Positions 1-9,215 of a stretch of DNA of 64,000 bases are shown here, in pieces (position 1 is the first letter of the stretch; each line of letters opens with the position of its first letter). The translations under genes and the position numbers were made by a program. Origin of the DNA: JBCCOW01 sp039025855 (GTDB lineage: Bacteria; Planctomycetota; Phycisphaerae; Phycisphaerales; Phycisphaeraceae); contig JBCCNL010000014.1 of the NCBI GenBank assembly GCA_039025855.1, positions 8,983-72,982 of the forward strand, written 5' to 3'. The notes under the pieces were generated by a model that saw only the letters and a list, made by a program, of their open reading frames with translations, had not been told where the DNA came from and made no database searches.

Positions 1-726
1 CGGGAGTCGGCGGTTGATGGAGAACAGGCGGTCGCAGAGGTTTTGGCAGAGCCGGTCGCCGAGGTGTCGGTACATGTCGTAGTGCTGGTCAAGCTCGTCG
101 TTGAGCTCAGCCCGGCTCTTGCCGGAGGCAGCGGCGAAGTCGGCGAAGTGGTCGAGGAAATCGCCGATGCGTTTGCGGGTCCACTCGAAGTGGTACTGGA
201 AGCCGTAGGTCGTGAGCCCGACGCGGAAGGCCTGGGTCTTGCAGGCGGCGGAGGAGACGAGGGGGATGGGGGTGCCGCCGGCGGGGGCTTTGGTGACGGC
301 GCAGCCGTGGGCGTGGTAGGCCATGGTGTTCCAGGGGATGCCTTGGAGCAGGGGGTCGGTAGAGCCGAAGAAGCTTTGGGTGGTTTTCTCGAAGCCGATC
401 TCGGGCTTGTCCATCCGGCCGACCTCGCCGCCGAGGGCGACGGCGATGAGCTGGGCGCCGAGGCAGACGCCAAGCACGGGGAGCTCGGCGTCGTGGGCCT
501 GCTTGATGATCTCAAGTTCGCGGGCCATCCACGGGTGCTCGTCGAGTTGATCTGTGTCTTGCGGGCCGCCCATCGAGATGACCGCGTCGATGTCGTCGAG
601 GTCTTCGGGGAGACTTTCGTTGGCGTGGACGCGGACGGTCCGGAGCTTGTGGCCGTGGTCCCGGAGCACCTCCCCGAGCCGGCAGGACGAGTCGAGCGGG
701 TGGTGTTCGGTGATGAGGATTGCCAT
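1..726 (-). CDS. class I glutamine amidotransferase, 3' end outside the window
   Basis: The reading frame runs from an ATG at 726 to the window edge, so 242 codons are visible and the C-terminus is missing. The nucleophile-elbow motif GVCLGAQ (Cys near residue 88) and the downstream FQYHFEW (His and Glu) give the Cys-His-Glu triad of class I glutamine amidotransferases. These release ammonia from glutamine or act as gamma-glutamyl hydrolases. No synthetase domain is visible, so the protein resembles the stand-alone GMP-synthase-like group rather than full GuaA. The true substrate cannot be told. It is transcribed divergently from nadA. Confidence 0.85.
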   Translation of the reverse strand, partial: MAILITEHHPLDSSCRLGEVLRDHGHKLRTVRVHANESLPEDLDDIDAVISMGGPQDTDQLDEHPWMARELEIIKQAHDAELPVLGVCLGAQLIAVALGGEVGRMDKPEIGFEKTTQSFFGSTDPLLQGIPWNTMAYHAHGCAVTKAPAGGTPIPLVSSAACKTQAFRVGLTTYGFQYHFEWTRKRIGDFLDHFADFAAASGKSRAELNDELDQHYDMYRHLGDRLCQNLCDRLFSINRRLP

Positions 727-843
727 GGCAGGAGTGTAGCGGGTGGCCGGTTTGGATTAAACGGCAGCGGCACCCCGCCAAGACTCCAGAGAATCCACGC
801 GCCGGGCTCGGGGAAACGTGCGTGAGCCTCTATAATCCCGCCC

Positions 844-2034
844 ATGCTCTGGCAGCCCGCCATCCCGGACCATTACCACGACCTGACCGACGCCCAGCTC
901 GCCCAGGCGATCACCGCCCGCAAACGCGAGCTCGGCAGCCGCCTGGTCATCCTCGGCCACCACTACCAGCAGGACGCCGTCATCGCCTTCGCCGACTTCA
1001 CCGGCGACAGCTTCAAGCTCAGCCAGCTCGCCGCCGAGCAGGTCAAACAGGCCGACGCCGAGTACGTGATCTTCTGCGGCGTGCACTTCATGGCCGAGAC
1101 CGCGGACATTCTCACCGAGGACCACGTCCAAGTGCTGCTGCCCGACCTCGGGGCCGGCTGCTCGATGGCGGACATGGCCGACTACGACCAGACCGTCGAA
1201 GCGTGGGACCAGCTCACCGAGGTCTACGACGCGGCCGGCGAATCGGTCCGCATCATCCCAGTCTGCTACATGAACTCGACCGCGGCGATCAAGGCCTTCT
1301 GCGGCGAGCACGGCGGGGCCGTCTGCACCTCGTCCAACTGCGACAAGGTCTTCGACTGGGCCCTCGCCGGCGGCGACACCCCGCTCAAACCCGGCGAGCA
1401 GGTCAAGATCCTGTTCCTCCCCGACCAACACCTCGGCCGAAACACCGGTGCCGCGGCCGGCTTCGACCCCGCGACCCAAATGTGCCTCTGGGACCCCAAG
1501 CAAGACCTCGGCGGCTGCACCGAAGACGAACTCCTCGACTCGACCTTCATCCTTTGGAAGGGCCACTGCTCGGTCCACAAGCTCTTCCGCCCCGAGCACA
1601 TCGACGAGCTCCGCGCCGAGTGGCCCGACGTCACCGTCATCGCCCACCCCGAGTGCAGCTACGAGGTCTGCCAGAAGGCCGACATGACCGGCTCGACAGA
1701 GGGCATCATCAACGCGATCGAGACCGCCGAACCCGGCAGCCGCTGGGCCATCGCCACCGAGGTCCACCTCGTCAACCGGCTGTGCAACGACGCCAAGGCC
1801 CGCGGCGTCCAGGCCCGCATCCTCAGCTCATGCCAGTGCCTCTGCACCACGATGTACCGCATCGACCTGCCGCACCTGCTCTGGACGCTCGACCTGATCC
1901 TCGAGGGCAAGACGCCCAACCGCATCACCGTGCACCCCGAGGCCAAACGCCTCGCCTGGATCGCCCTCGAACGCATGCTCCGCATCACGGCCGCGCCTGC
2001 CACCGCCGAACCCGTCGCCGCCGGCGTGCGTTGA
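844..2034 (+). CDS. nadA: quinolinate synthase NadA
   Basis: This 396-residue protein has the features of NadA, the cytoplasmic 4Fe-4S enzyme that condenses iminoaspartate with dihydroxyacetone phosphate to quinolinate in NAD biosynthesis. Visible signatures are LGHHYQQDAV near the N-terminus, FCGVHFMAETA, a central CTSSNC, HPEC, and a C-terminal SSCQCLC cluster that holds candidate cluster ligands. The ATG at 844 gives a normal family length. No nadB or nadC lies next to it. The rhodanese lipoprotein 86 bp downstream may be cotranscribed, but nothing links it to NAD synthesis. Confidence 0.95.
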   Translation: MLWQPAIPDHYHDLTDAQLAQAITARKRELGSRLVILGHHYQQDAVIAFADFTGDSFKLSQLAAEQVKQADAEYVIFCGVHFMAETADILTEDHVQVLLPDLGAGCSMADMADYDQTVEAWDQLTEVYDAAGESVRIIPVCYMNSTAAIKAFCGEHGGAVCTSSNCDKVFDWALAGGDTPLKPGEQVKILFLPDQHLGRNTGAAAGFDPATQMCLWDPKQDLGGCTEDELLDSTFILWKGHCSVHKLFRPEHIDELRAEWPDVTVIAHPECSYEVCQKADMTGSTEGIINAIETAEPGSRWAIATEVHLVNRLCNDAKARGVQARILSSCQCLCTTMYRIDLPHLLWTLDLILEGKTPNRITVHPEAKRLAWIALERMLRITAAPATAEPVAAGVR

Positions 2035-2120
2035 GCCTTCCTCCCACTCCGCCTAGTCTTGTCCGCCCGAGGCCGTAGTCCAACCGGCCCTTCCCACTGT
2101 TACCTCAAACCCAGACCATC

Positions 2121-3113
2121 ATGACCGCTCACCCCTTCCGTTCTCTCGCCCTACTGACCGCCACTACGCTCCTGCTCGCCGGCTGCGTCGAACCGGCTCC
2201 CGAAGCCGATACGTCCACCGCGACCCCGGCCGCCAAGCCGCAGAGCTTCATCAGTGTCGCCCAACTCCTCGACCTGCAAAAAGCCCACAGCGACCTCGTC
2301 CTCATCGACGCCCGCAAACCCGAAGCCTTTGCTGAAGGCCACCTCCCCGGCGCACTCAACATCCCGCCAGACCTCTGGCGAACCAAGGCCGCCAAGGTCG
2401 GCCAAGGCCCCTCACGCGTGCTCTTCCGCCAAGGCGAACTCACCGACCCCGACTACACCAACGCCCCCGTCGACACCGTCTACTACGCCAACCTTCTCGG
2501 CAAGCACGGCATCACCCGAACCACCCCCGTCGTCGTCTACGGCAACCACGCCGGCAAGGCCGACGGCTCCGTCCCCGCCATGATCCTCGACATGCTCGGG
2601 CACGAGACCGTCTACTTCCTCGACGGCATCGGTACCACCGCCTGGACCGATGCCGGCCAACCGCTCAACACCGGTGCGGGCTTCGTCACCGTCACACCCG
2701 TCACCTACGAACCGCAGTACGCCGAGCGCGCCGTCTGGACCCTCAACGACATCAAAGCCGGCCTCGGCCGCGACGACGTCGTGTTCTACGACACCCGCAC
2801 CGAAGAAGAGTTCCTCGGCACAGACCACCGCAGTAACGCCCGCAAAGGCCACCTACCCAACGCCGTCCGCATCAACTACGCCGACCTGATGGACAACTAC
2901 CAGGCCAAGGACGCCGACGCCCTCCGCAAGCTCCACACCGACGCCGGCATCACCCCCGACAAACACATCGTCCTGTACTGCCAGACCGCCACCCGCGTCT
3001 CCCTGCCCTACCTCGTCCTCAAAGACCTCGGCTACCCCAACGTCCACATCTACGACGCCTCCTGGTTCGAGTACGGCAACCGCGACGACACCATCATCGA
3101 AACCGATAGCTGA
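2121..3113 (+). CDS. rhodanese-domain lipoprotein (sulfurtransferase-like)
   Basis: The 330-residue product starts with a lipoprotein signal peptide ending in LLLAGC (Cys22 as lipidation site), so it should be membrane-anchored outside the cytoplasm. Two rhodanese-like domains follow. The first (about residues 45-180) has a loop reading VVVYGNHAG with no cysteine and is probably inactive. The second (about 195-325) has the loop VLYCQTATR with the expected catalytic cysteine. This tandem arrangement is typical of thiosulfate or 3-mercaptopyruvate sulfurtransferases. The physiological sulfur donor is unknown. The gene ends just before a strong hairpin at 3125. Confidence 0.85.
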   Translation: MTAHPFRSLALLTATTLLLAGCVEPAPEADTSTATPAAKPQSFISVAQLLDLQKAHSDLVLIDARKPEAFAEGHLPGALNIPPDLWRTKAAKVGQGPSRVLFRQGELTDPDYTNAPVDTVYYANLLGKHGITRTTPVVVYGNHAGKADGSVPAMILDMLGHETVYFLDGIGTTAWTDAGQPLNTGAGFVTVTPVTYEPQYAERAVWTLNDIKAGLGRDDVVFYDTRTEEEFLGTDHRSNARKGHLPNAVRINYADLMDNYQAKDADALRKLHTDAGITPDKHIVLYCQTATRVSLPYLVLKDLGYPNVHIYDASWFEYGNRDDTIIETDS

Positions 3114-3119
3114 TCATCA

Positions 3120-3157
3120 TTTAGCCCCGGGCTCTGCCCGGGGGCACGCGGCGTGCC
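3120..3157. terminator. tandem hairpins between convergent genes
   Basis: CCCCGGGC (3125-3132) pairs with GCCCGGGG (3136-3143) across a 3-nt loop. It is followed at once by GGCACG/CGTGCC (3143-3157). The site lies between the convergent rhodanese and oxidoreductase genes, so a bidirectional terminator is plausible, although no clear T-run follows. The leading TTTAGC links it to the dispersed stem-loop family described in the findings. Confidence 0.5.
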
Positions 3158-3187
3158 TGATGCTCAAGCACACACCGCACCCTCCAC

Positions 3188-4285
3188 TCACACCAACACC
3201 CGCTCCGCCTCCCCCGACTCCGAAGATGCATAAATGGCGTCCGTGATCGCCGTGATCACCTTCGCCCGCTGCAGCGACGTCATCGACTCCCGCCCCTCTA
3301 ACACCGCCGCCGAAAAATCACGGATCGGCATCGCATGCGCGTCGCCCCATCGGTCCGCCCCCTCCCAGACCACCTCTTCCCGCAACGGCTCGTCCGCGCC
3401 CGCTACCGCTGCCTCCACCACCACGACCTGATTCTCTTCGCCCGGCAAAAGACTCATCCGCACCGACCCGCGCTCCCCCACCACCTCCCACGCCGTGTCC
3501 TTTGCCACCGGCAAGAACTCTCCCCGCTCCAGCGTCAACACCGAGCCGCCCTTACACATCACCAACGCCGCCACGTGCGTCTCCGCGTCCGAGTCCGGAT
3601 GCACCCGATCCCCAAACGCCTCCGCCACCGGCCACACCCTCGCCAACGCCAACTCCGGCTCCAATCGCCAACCCAGAATCCCCAGCAAAAAGTCCAGGTC
3701 GTACACCCCCCAGTTCGACATGATCCCCCCCGCATTCAGATCACGCCGAACCCGCCACACCGGCGGCGACTCCGGTGCCGACCCCGCAACGGGCATCACC
3801 GCACGGCCCCGCACCACCCGCAGCGCCCCCAGCCGACCGCTATCAATCACCGCCCGTGCCGCCGTCGCCGATTCCAGCCCCGTGTGACGACACGAACACG
3901 ACCCCGCCAACACCCCCGCCTCCTCCGCAGCATCAATCAACCCCTGCACCTCCCCCGCATCCATCCCCGCCGGCTTCTCCAGCAGCACGTGCTTCCCCGC
4001 CGCCATCGCCTTCAACGCCAACGCCGCCCGGCCCTTCACCGGCATCGCCAGCACCACCACATCGACCCCGTCATCCGCAAACAGCTCGTCGGCACCCCCA
4101 TAAACCCGCTCGATCTCATGCTCCACCGCAAAAGCCGACGCCCGCTCCTGGTCCAAATCTGTCACCCCCACCAGTTCCGCATCATCACACCCTGCCGCCG
4201 CCTTCGCGTGCTGCCCCGCAATCACCCCACAGCCCACCATTCCAAAACGGACCGGACCTCGCTGCTGCGTGCTGCTCATCCCCAT
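3188..4285 (-). CDS. Gfo/Idh/MocA family oxidoreductase
   Basis: The N-terminus holds the dinucleotide-binding motif FGMVGCGVIAGQH. The mid-domain motif LLEKPAG carries the conserved EKP lysine of NAD(P)-dependent sugar or inositol dehydrogenases. Length (about 365 residues from the ATG at 4285) is normal for the family. An ATG at 4279 is an equally possible start. The family oxidises or reduces sugar carbons, and the substrate here cannot be predicted. It is a single gene, convergent with the rhodanese gene and divergent from the secreted protein at 4430. Confidence 0.88.
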   Translation of the reverse strand: MGMSSTQQRGPVRFGMVGCGVIAGQHAKAAAGCDDAELVGVTDLDQERASAFAVEHEIERVYGGADELFADDGVDVVVLAMPVKGRAALALKAMAAGKHVLLEKPAGMDAGEVQGLIDAAEEAGVLAGSCSCRHTGLESATAARAVIDSGRLGALRVVRGRAVMPVAGSAPESPPVWRVRRDLNAGGIMSNWGVYDLDFLLGILGWRLEPELALARVWPVAEAFGDRVHPDSDAETHVAALVMCKGGSVLTLERGEFLPVAKDTAWEVVGERGSVRMSLLPGEENQVVVVEAAVAGADEPLREEVVWEGADRWGDAHAMPIRDFSAAVLEGRESMTSLQRAKVITAITDAIYASSESGEAERVLV

Positions 4286-4429
4286 CACCCTAACGCCCCT
4301 CGCCCCAGCCCACACGCCGATCCCGTCGCCCCCCGCTCACCGACCGCTAACCCCTGCCAAACCCAATGCTCGCACAACCCCAATAACGTCCCACGCATCC
4401 CACCGCGCTATACCCATCGAAAGCATCGC

Positions 4430-6118
4430 ATGCCGCGAACCCGCCTGTACCGAGCAACCGCCCTCACCACGCTGGTCCTCTCAGCGTTCCTCACCGCTCA
4501 CACCACCACCGCCGAACCGGTCCCCCTCGCGGACCTCACCATCGTCGGCCGCTACGAGTCCGGCATCTTCGACCAATCCGCCGCCGAGATCGTCGCCCAC
4601 GACCCCGCCTCCCAACGCCTCTTCGTCGTCAACGCCAAGTCCGGCATCGACATCCTCGACATCTCCGACCCCACCACCCCCACCAAAGCCGGCAACATCC
4701 CCGTCCCGCCCGGCTTCGCCGGTATCAACTCCGTCGCCGTCCGCAACGGACAGGTCGCCGCCGCCGTCGAAGCCACCTCCCCCACCGGCAATGGCGCCGT
4801 CTTTCTTTACAACACGCAAGGCAAGCTCAAACGGATCTTCCCCGTTGGCGTACTCCCCGACGCGCTCGCCTTCACCCCGGACGGCAACACCATCGTCGTC
4901 GCCAACGAAGCCCAGCCCGATGTCCAACTAGACGCCGATGAGGAGCACGTCTTGACCTTCCACGGCGACGCGCCCGGCACCATCTCCATCATCCACATCC
5001 CCGACGACACCGTCACCCACATCAACTTCGAGGCCTACAACCAACCCGCCGCCGAACAAGCCTTCCGAAACGCCGGCGGCATCCTCTCCCTCAAAGACGC
5101 CACCCTCCCCGGCAACCCCACCATCTCCGTCGCCCATGACCTCGAACCCGAATACATCGCCATCACCGAGGACGGCAAGCTCGCCATCGTCTCCGTCCAG
5201 GAAAACAACGCCCTCGCCATCGTCAACCTCAAGACCAAAACCCTCCAAGCCCTCACCCCCCTCGGCTTCAAAGACAACACCCAACCCGCCAACGCCCTCG
5301 ACCCCTCCGACCGCGACGACCAGATCAACCTCCGCACGGGGCCCATCCTCTCCGCTTTCATGCCCGACACCATCGACACCTTCATCAAAGACGGCGAGAC
5401 CTACATCATCACCGCCAACGAGGGCGACGCCCGCGACTTCGACATCCGCCGCGTCAAAGACCTCGCCCTCGACCCCGGCTTCGATACCTCGCCCTACCCA
5501 AACGCCAAGGCCCTCCAAGACAACGCCGAGTTCGGTCGACTCGAAGCCTCCCTCACCGGCTCCGATACCAACGGTGACGGTCAAGCCGACCGCCTCGTCG
5601 CCTTCGGCACCCGCTCTTTCTCAATCTTCAAGCTCACCGAAAACCGTCTCGAACTGATCTTCGACTCCGGCGACCAGTTCGAACGCATCACCGCCGAACG
5701 CTTCCCCAATCACTTCAACGCCTCCAACGACAACAACGCCACCGAAAATCGCTCCGACGACGCCGGCCCCGAACCCGAAGCCGTCACCGTCGCCGCCATC
5801 GGCTCCAACCACTACGCCTTCATCGCCCTCGAACGCATCGGCGGTATCCTCGCCTACGACATCACCGACCCCACCAACCCCACGTTCCTCCAATACGTCA
5901 ACAACCGCGACTTCTCCCAGGACATCAAAATCAACATCAACGGCAAGAAAACCTTCAACCGCCTCGCCGGCGACCTCGGCCCCGAAGGCCTCCTCTACAT
6001 CGCACCCCAGGACTCCCCCGACGGCCAAGGCCTCCTCGTCGTCGCCAACGAAGTCTCCGGCACCACCACCCTCTACCGCGTCACTCAAACCCACCAACAC
6101 CAAACGCCGGGGCAATAA
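4430..6118 (+). CDS. secreted choice-of-anchor-I type beta-propeller protein
   Basis: The 562-residue product begins with a signal peptide (hydrophobic stretch ALTTLVLSAFLTA, likely cleavage after TAEP). It continues with beta-propeller-like repeats such as VVNAKSGIDILDIS, LPDALAFTPDGNTIVVANE and EYIAITEDGKLAIVSVQEN. These match the choice-of-anchor I / mesenchyme-glycoprotein-like family seen in many Gram-negative bacteria, which is often annotated as alkaline-phosphatase-like. No C-terminal sorting signal was recognised. I start it at the ATG at 4430 because the signal peptide begins there; the open frame extends upstream without meaning. The enzymatic role is unknown. Confidence 0.8.
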   Translation: MPRTRLYRATALTTLVLSAFLTAHTTTAEPVPLADLTIVGRYESGIFDQSAAEIVAHDPASQRLFVVNAKSGIDILDISDPTTPTKAGNIPVPPGFAGINSVAVRNGQVAAAVEATSPTGNGAVFLYNTQGKLKRIFPVGVLPDALAFTPDGNTIVVANEAQPDVQLDADEEHVLTFHGDAPGTISIIHIPDDTVTHINFEAYNQPAAEQAFRNAGGILSLKDATLPGNPTISVAHDLEPEYIAITEDGKLAIVSVQENNALAIVNLKTKTLQALTPLGFKDNTQPANALDPSDRDDQINLRTGPILSAFMPDTIDTFIKDGETYIITANEGDARDFDIRRVKDLALDPGFDTSPYPNAKALQDNAEFGRLEASLTGSDTNGDGQADRLVAFGTRSFSIFKLTENRLELIFDSGDQFERITAERFPNHFNASNDNNATENRSDDAGPEPEAVTVAAIGSNHYAFIALERIGGILAYDITDPTNPTFLQYVNNRDFSQDIKININGKKTFNRLAGDLGPEGLLYIAPQDSPDGQGLLVVANEVSGTTTLYRVTQTHQHQTPGQ

Positions 6119-6141
6119 CCGGACGCTCCCCATCGCCCCTC

Positions 6142-6162
6142 GTAGCGCGGTCGCTTGCGACC
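6142..6162. repeat. GTAGC-type palindromic repeat upstream of deoC
   Basis: GTAGC is followed by GGTCGC-TT-GCGACC. A near-identical unit sits at 27987-28009, directly upstream of the MoxR gene, and related TTTAGC stem-loops occur elsewhere in the window. It is about 30 bp before the deoC start. Confidence 0.6.
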
Positions 6163-6192
6163 ACCCGCCCCGCGCCCGGTTACCCTCTCCGG

Positions 6193-6900
6193 ATGACCGC
6201 GAACCCCGCCCCCCACATCGACCACACCATCCTCAAAGCCGAGGCCACCCGACCCGACGTCATGAAGGTCGTCTCCGAAGCCCTCGAGCACAGCTTCGCC
6301 TCAGTCTGCATCAACGGCGTCTTCGTCCCCGCCGTCGCCGAGAAGCTCGCCGGCACCGGCGTCAAGACCTGCGCCGTCGTCGGCTTCCCCCTCGGCGCGA
6401 TGTCCCCCACTGTCAAAGCCATCGAAGCGACCTCCATCGTCAAGGCAGGAGCCCACGAGGTCGACGTCGTCGCCCACCTCCCCCACCTCCTAAACCGTGA
6501 CATCGACGCCACCCGCGAGGAACTCCTCGAACTCACCAAAGCCGTCCGCGGCGTCCTCAAGGAAGTGATCGTCAAGGTCATCATCGAGTCCGCCGCCCTG
6601 CTCAAGGACGCCTCCGACGACGAGGCCGAGGCCCGCATCGCCGCCGCCGCCACCGCCGCCCGCGAGGCCGGCTGCGACTTCATCAAGACTTCCACCGGCT
6701 TCCACCCCGCCGGCGGCGCCTCCCTCCAGGCCGTCCAACTCATGGTCAAACACGCCGGCCCCCTCCAGGTCAAAGCCTCCGGCGGCATCCGCACCCCCCA
6801 AGACGCCAAGACCTACCTCGACGCCGGCGCCAGCCGCCTCGGCTGCTCCGCCTCCGTTGCCATCGCCACAGGAGCATCCGACTCTTCCTCGGGTTACTAA
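6193..6900 (+). CDS. deoC: deoxyribose-phosphate aldolase
   Basis: The 235-residue protein matches DeoC, the class I aldolase that splits 2-deoxyribose-5-phosphate into glyceraldehyde-3-phosphate and acetaldehyde in deoxynucleoside breakdown. Visible landmarks are IDHTILKAEAT at the N-terminus, VVGFPLGAMS, FIKTSTGF, and VKASGGIRT, whose lysine forms the Schiff base. The last dozen residues are rich in Ser and Gly and look non-conserved. The downstream intergenic region is where the Mu-like element landed. Confidence 0.95.
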   Translation: MTANPAPHIDHTILKAEATRPDVMKVVSEALEHSFASVCINGVFVPAVAEKLAGTGVKTCAVVGFPLGAMSPTVKAIEATSIVKAGAHEVDVVAHLPHLLNRDIDATREELLELTKAVRGVLKEVIVKVIIESAALLKDASDDEAEARIAAAATAAREAGCDFIKTSTGFHPAGGASLQAVQLMVKHAGPLQVKASGGIRTPQDAKTYLDAGASRLGCSASVAIATGASDSSSGY

Positions 6901-6982
6901 CCACAAAGCACACGAAGATCACGAAGTCATTCCACCCAGGTTGATGTGCTGGTTGTCTTCTTTTCTTCTTTGTGAGCTTTGT
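6899..6982. repeat. left part of a 9-mer-periodic inverted repeat, split by the Mu-like element
   Basis: AACCAC(A)AAG and two more CACRAAG-like units (6899-6926) form the left arm. The right arm, CTTCTTTGTGAGCTTTG (6965-6981), continues at 21155-21172 as TTTGTGCCCTTCGTGGTT once the element and one target copy are removed. The two arms are imperfect inverted copies with a 9-bp period. Confidence 0.6.
6978..6982. repeat. 5-bp target-site duplication, left copy
   Basis: TTTGT directly precedes the TG terminus of the Mu-like element. An identical TTTGT directly follows its CA terminus at 21155-21159. Five-base duplication is the hallmark of MuA-type transposition. Confidence 0.9.
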
Positions 6983-6995
6983 TGTAGAACGGCGC

Positions 6996-7028
6996 GAAGA
7001 ATGGCCCCGCGCCTCGAAATATGGCCCC
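6996..7028 (+). other. paired MuA-type binding sites at the left end
   Basis: GAAGAATGGCCCC (6996-7008) and GAAATATGGCCCC (7016-7028) are direct copies 20 bp apart, about two helical turns. The tight pair resembles the closely spaced R1-R2 arrangement of phage Mu. The binding function is inferred from position and from the matching sites at the other end. Confidence 0.75.
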
Positions 7029-7167
7029 GGCTTTCATCGTAAATAACACCGGCTGGCCTTACGTCCAGCTCTTCAAGAAATGTTCGGGTTGTCTTCAACC
7101 GGCCATGATCGGCGGTTGAATTGGTGGTCTAGTTCAGGCCATGCAGGTGGGCGTGTAGGGTTCTTGC

Positions 7168-9084
7168 TCAGGTGAGGCGGCGGAACCGCGTGATGCCACG
7201 GCTGGCTTCCCAGGCGTCGACGCCGTTGTCTGCCCCGGCGAGGGTCTGCCGGTTGTCGATGATGATGACCGTGGGGTTGGCGGGCTCGTCGATACCTGCA
7301 GCCGCGAGCTGCTGTGCCGCCTCGGGCGGCAGGAAGGCGGCTGTCTCGCCGGTGCCCAGCCCGACGTTCTCGAAGGGATCGGCAGCAGACACGGGCCCAG
7401 GCGCGGAGGGTGGACCCGACGGCAGCGGGATGCTGCTGGGTGGCGGGGTCGGCAGGGGGTCAGCGGAACGCGGTGGGGCAACGCTGGTCGCCGGGGCGCT
7501 GTCGAGTTGCTGGAGTATTTCGTCCCGCTGATCCTCCACGTTGAAAGGGTTGGTGGTGAACAGGGCCGTCTCGGCAGAGGCCCCAGACGCGACGGCGGTA
7601 TCGAACGCCTTGAGCAGGCCCCGACGGATGAAGGGGGCCACGTCTTCCTCCAGCAGTTGCTTCTCCAAAAGAAGCCGGGCCTGCTGGACGCGGCTGTCGG
7701 CTTTGGCCCGCTGCTGCTCGGCCACGGCGAACTCCAGCTGGCGGGTGCGGAGTTCGTTCGCGATGGCCGGGTTCTCACGGAGGACACGGGCGAGGCGCTC
7801 GCCGGTGATGTCGCGTGGCGACTGGCCGGCCTCCACGATGCGGCCGATGATCTGGGCCTGCTGGTCGGGGGCATCCAGGGCAGAGGACAGCACGGCGGCG
7901 GGCTCTTCACCGACCAGCCCCTTGAGGGCAGTGAGGTCGAGGCTGCCGGCCCTGCGGGCCTGGGCCAGGGCCTGAAGGTTGGCGAGCAGCGACTGCTCGT
8001 CATCGATGCCGAGCTGATCTTTGAGCTGTTCCTGCTGATCGCTCCCCTGAGCCTGGAGACGAAGGATGACGCTGCGGAGGGCGGTGACGCCGACCTCGGG
8101 CGAGCCCGCCCGGCCGGCGAAGAAGCTGGTGAGCCCGGCGACTTCCTCGGGGCTCAGGCCCGCGGCCTGGCCCAGGGGGAGCGTCTGAGGGAGCAGCCGG
8201 GCGATGGCGGAGGGATCGGACTCGGGCGACTCGATGATCGTTTGTGCGATGACGTTCTGGAGGCGGTTGGGGTCGTCGATGAACTGTCGGCCCTTGGCGA
8301 AGAGTTCGACCAGGTCGGTCGGTGCCGTCTCCGTGGTGAGGGAGGTCTGCACCAGTTCATTGAAGAGGGCTATGCGGTCTTCCGTGCCGAGCGTACTGGT
8401 CTGACTCTTGAGCTGGGCGAAGGTGCGGGTGAGCTGTTCCTGGGCGTCTTTCCCACCGATGACGCGGGCTCCTTGAAGGATGGCGTCTTTCTCCCGCGGG
8501 GTTTCGTCGCCGCCCAGGAAGAGGAAGTCGCGCTGAGCGTTTGCGAGGTCGCGCATCAGCTGGAGGTTCTGCTGCAGCTCCTGATTCTGGGCTTGGATCA
8601 ACCGAGTGACCGCGGCGAAGCCTATGAAGCCGGCGACGTATCCCTTGATCCCGGAAGTGGCTGACTGCCAAAGACGGCCGAGCCCACCGATGAGCCCGCG
8701 GGTGCGTCCGATTTCGGCGTTGGCCTGGCGGTGCTTGTTGACCACACGATCCAACTCCCGCCGGTGTCGGCGTTCGGCTTCGGTGACGTCGGCCAGCTCA
8801 CGGCCGAGGCGGTCGATCTCGACGCGGCGGTCCTCGGCGGCGCGTTCGGCCTCGTCGTTCGCGGCTTCCGTCCCTTGGACCTCCCGCTGATACCGGTCCT
8901 CGGCGGCGATGAGGGCGGTAAGGGCGGTGCGGAGTTGCTGCGTGCGTTGGGCCTGCTGCTGCAGCTCTTCGGAGGCATCGGCCACCTTCGAGCCCATGCC
9001 CTCGATCGACTGTGTGGCCTGCTGGACACCGCGTCCGTCGTAGTCCGTCTCGATCTTCTGCTTGATGGGTTGGGGGTCGGCCAT
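7168..9084 (-). CDS. phage tail tape-measure-like protein
   Basis: From the ATG at 9084 the product has 638 residues. Residues about 1-140 are strongly helical and charged (coiled-coil heptads such as EELQQQAQRTQQ), followed by a short glycine-rich hydrophobic segment (GIKGYVAGFIGFAAV). A long Gln/Leu/Ala-rich helical region comes next, then a Pro/Ser-rich linker and a short C-terminal segment. This is the usual build of tape-measure or internal virion proteins. No specific homologue can be named. It is the last gene of the leftward virion operon, separated from capsid by two strong hairpins. The usual tail genes between capsid and tape measure are absent. Confidence 0.6.
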   Translation of the reverse strand: MADPQPIKQKIETDYDGRGVQQATQSIEGMGSKVADASEELQQQAQRTQQLRTALTALIAAEDRYQREVQGTEAANDEAERAAEDRRVEIDRLGRELADVTEAERRHRRELDRVVNKHRQANAEIGRTRGLIGGLGRLWQSATSGIKGYVAGFIGFAAVTRLIQAQNQELQQNLQLMRDLANAQRDFLFLGGDETPREKDAILQGARVIGGKDAQEQLTRTFAQLKSQTSTLGTEDRIALFNELVQTSLTTETAPTDLVELFAKGRQFIDDPNRLQNVIAQTIIESPESDPSAIARLLPQTLPLGQAAGLSPEEVAGLTSFFAGRAGSPEVGVTALRSVILRLQAQGSDQQEQLKDQLGIDDEQSLLANLQALAQARRAGSLDLTALKGLVGEEPAAVLSSALDAPDQQAQIIGRIVEAGQSPRDITGERLARVLRENPAIANELRTRQLEFAVAEQQRAKADSRVQQARLLLEKQLLEEDVAPFIRRGLLKAFDTAVASGASAETALFTTNPFNVEDQRDEILQQLDSAPATSVAPPRSADPLPTPPPSSIPLPSGPPSAPGPVSAADPFENVGLGTGETAAFLPPEAAQQLAAAGIDEPANPTVIIIDNRQTLAGADNGVDAWEASRGITRFRRLT

Positions 9085-9124
9085 GCTGCTGCTCGGTGGA
9101 GTGGATCGGGGGCGAGTTTGTAAA

Positions 9125-9201
9125 CGCGTCGGCGGCGGGTGGGCCGCCGACGCGAACCCAAAAAGGAACTGAAACACCCCGCGGGCCGTGAAGCCCGCGG
9201 G
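9125..9201 (-). terminator. two tandem strong hairpins between capsid and tape-measure genes
   Basis: CGCGTCGGCGGC (9125-9136) pairs perfectly with GCCGCCGACGCG (9143-9154), and CCCGCGGGC (9178-9186) pairs with GCCCGCGGG (9193-9201). On the coding strand, a TTTTT run follows the first hairpin met after the capsid stop. They probably attenuate or terminate transcription after the abundant capsid message. Confidence 0.6.
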
Positions 9202-9215
9202 ATGTGGACTTGGGA

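Noticed and set aside
3335..4429. Long open frame continuing upstream of the secreted propeller protein
   Set aside because: It is antisense to the oxidoreductase gene, rich in Pro/Arg/His, and the signal peptide fixes the start at 4430.
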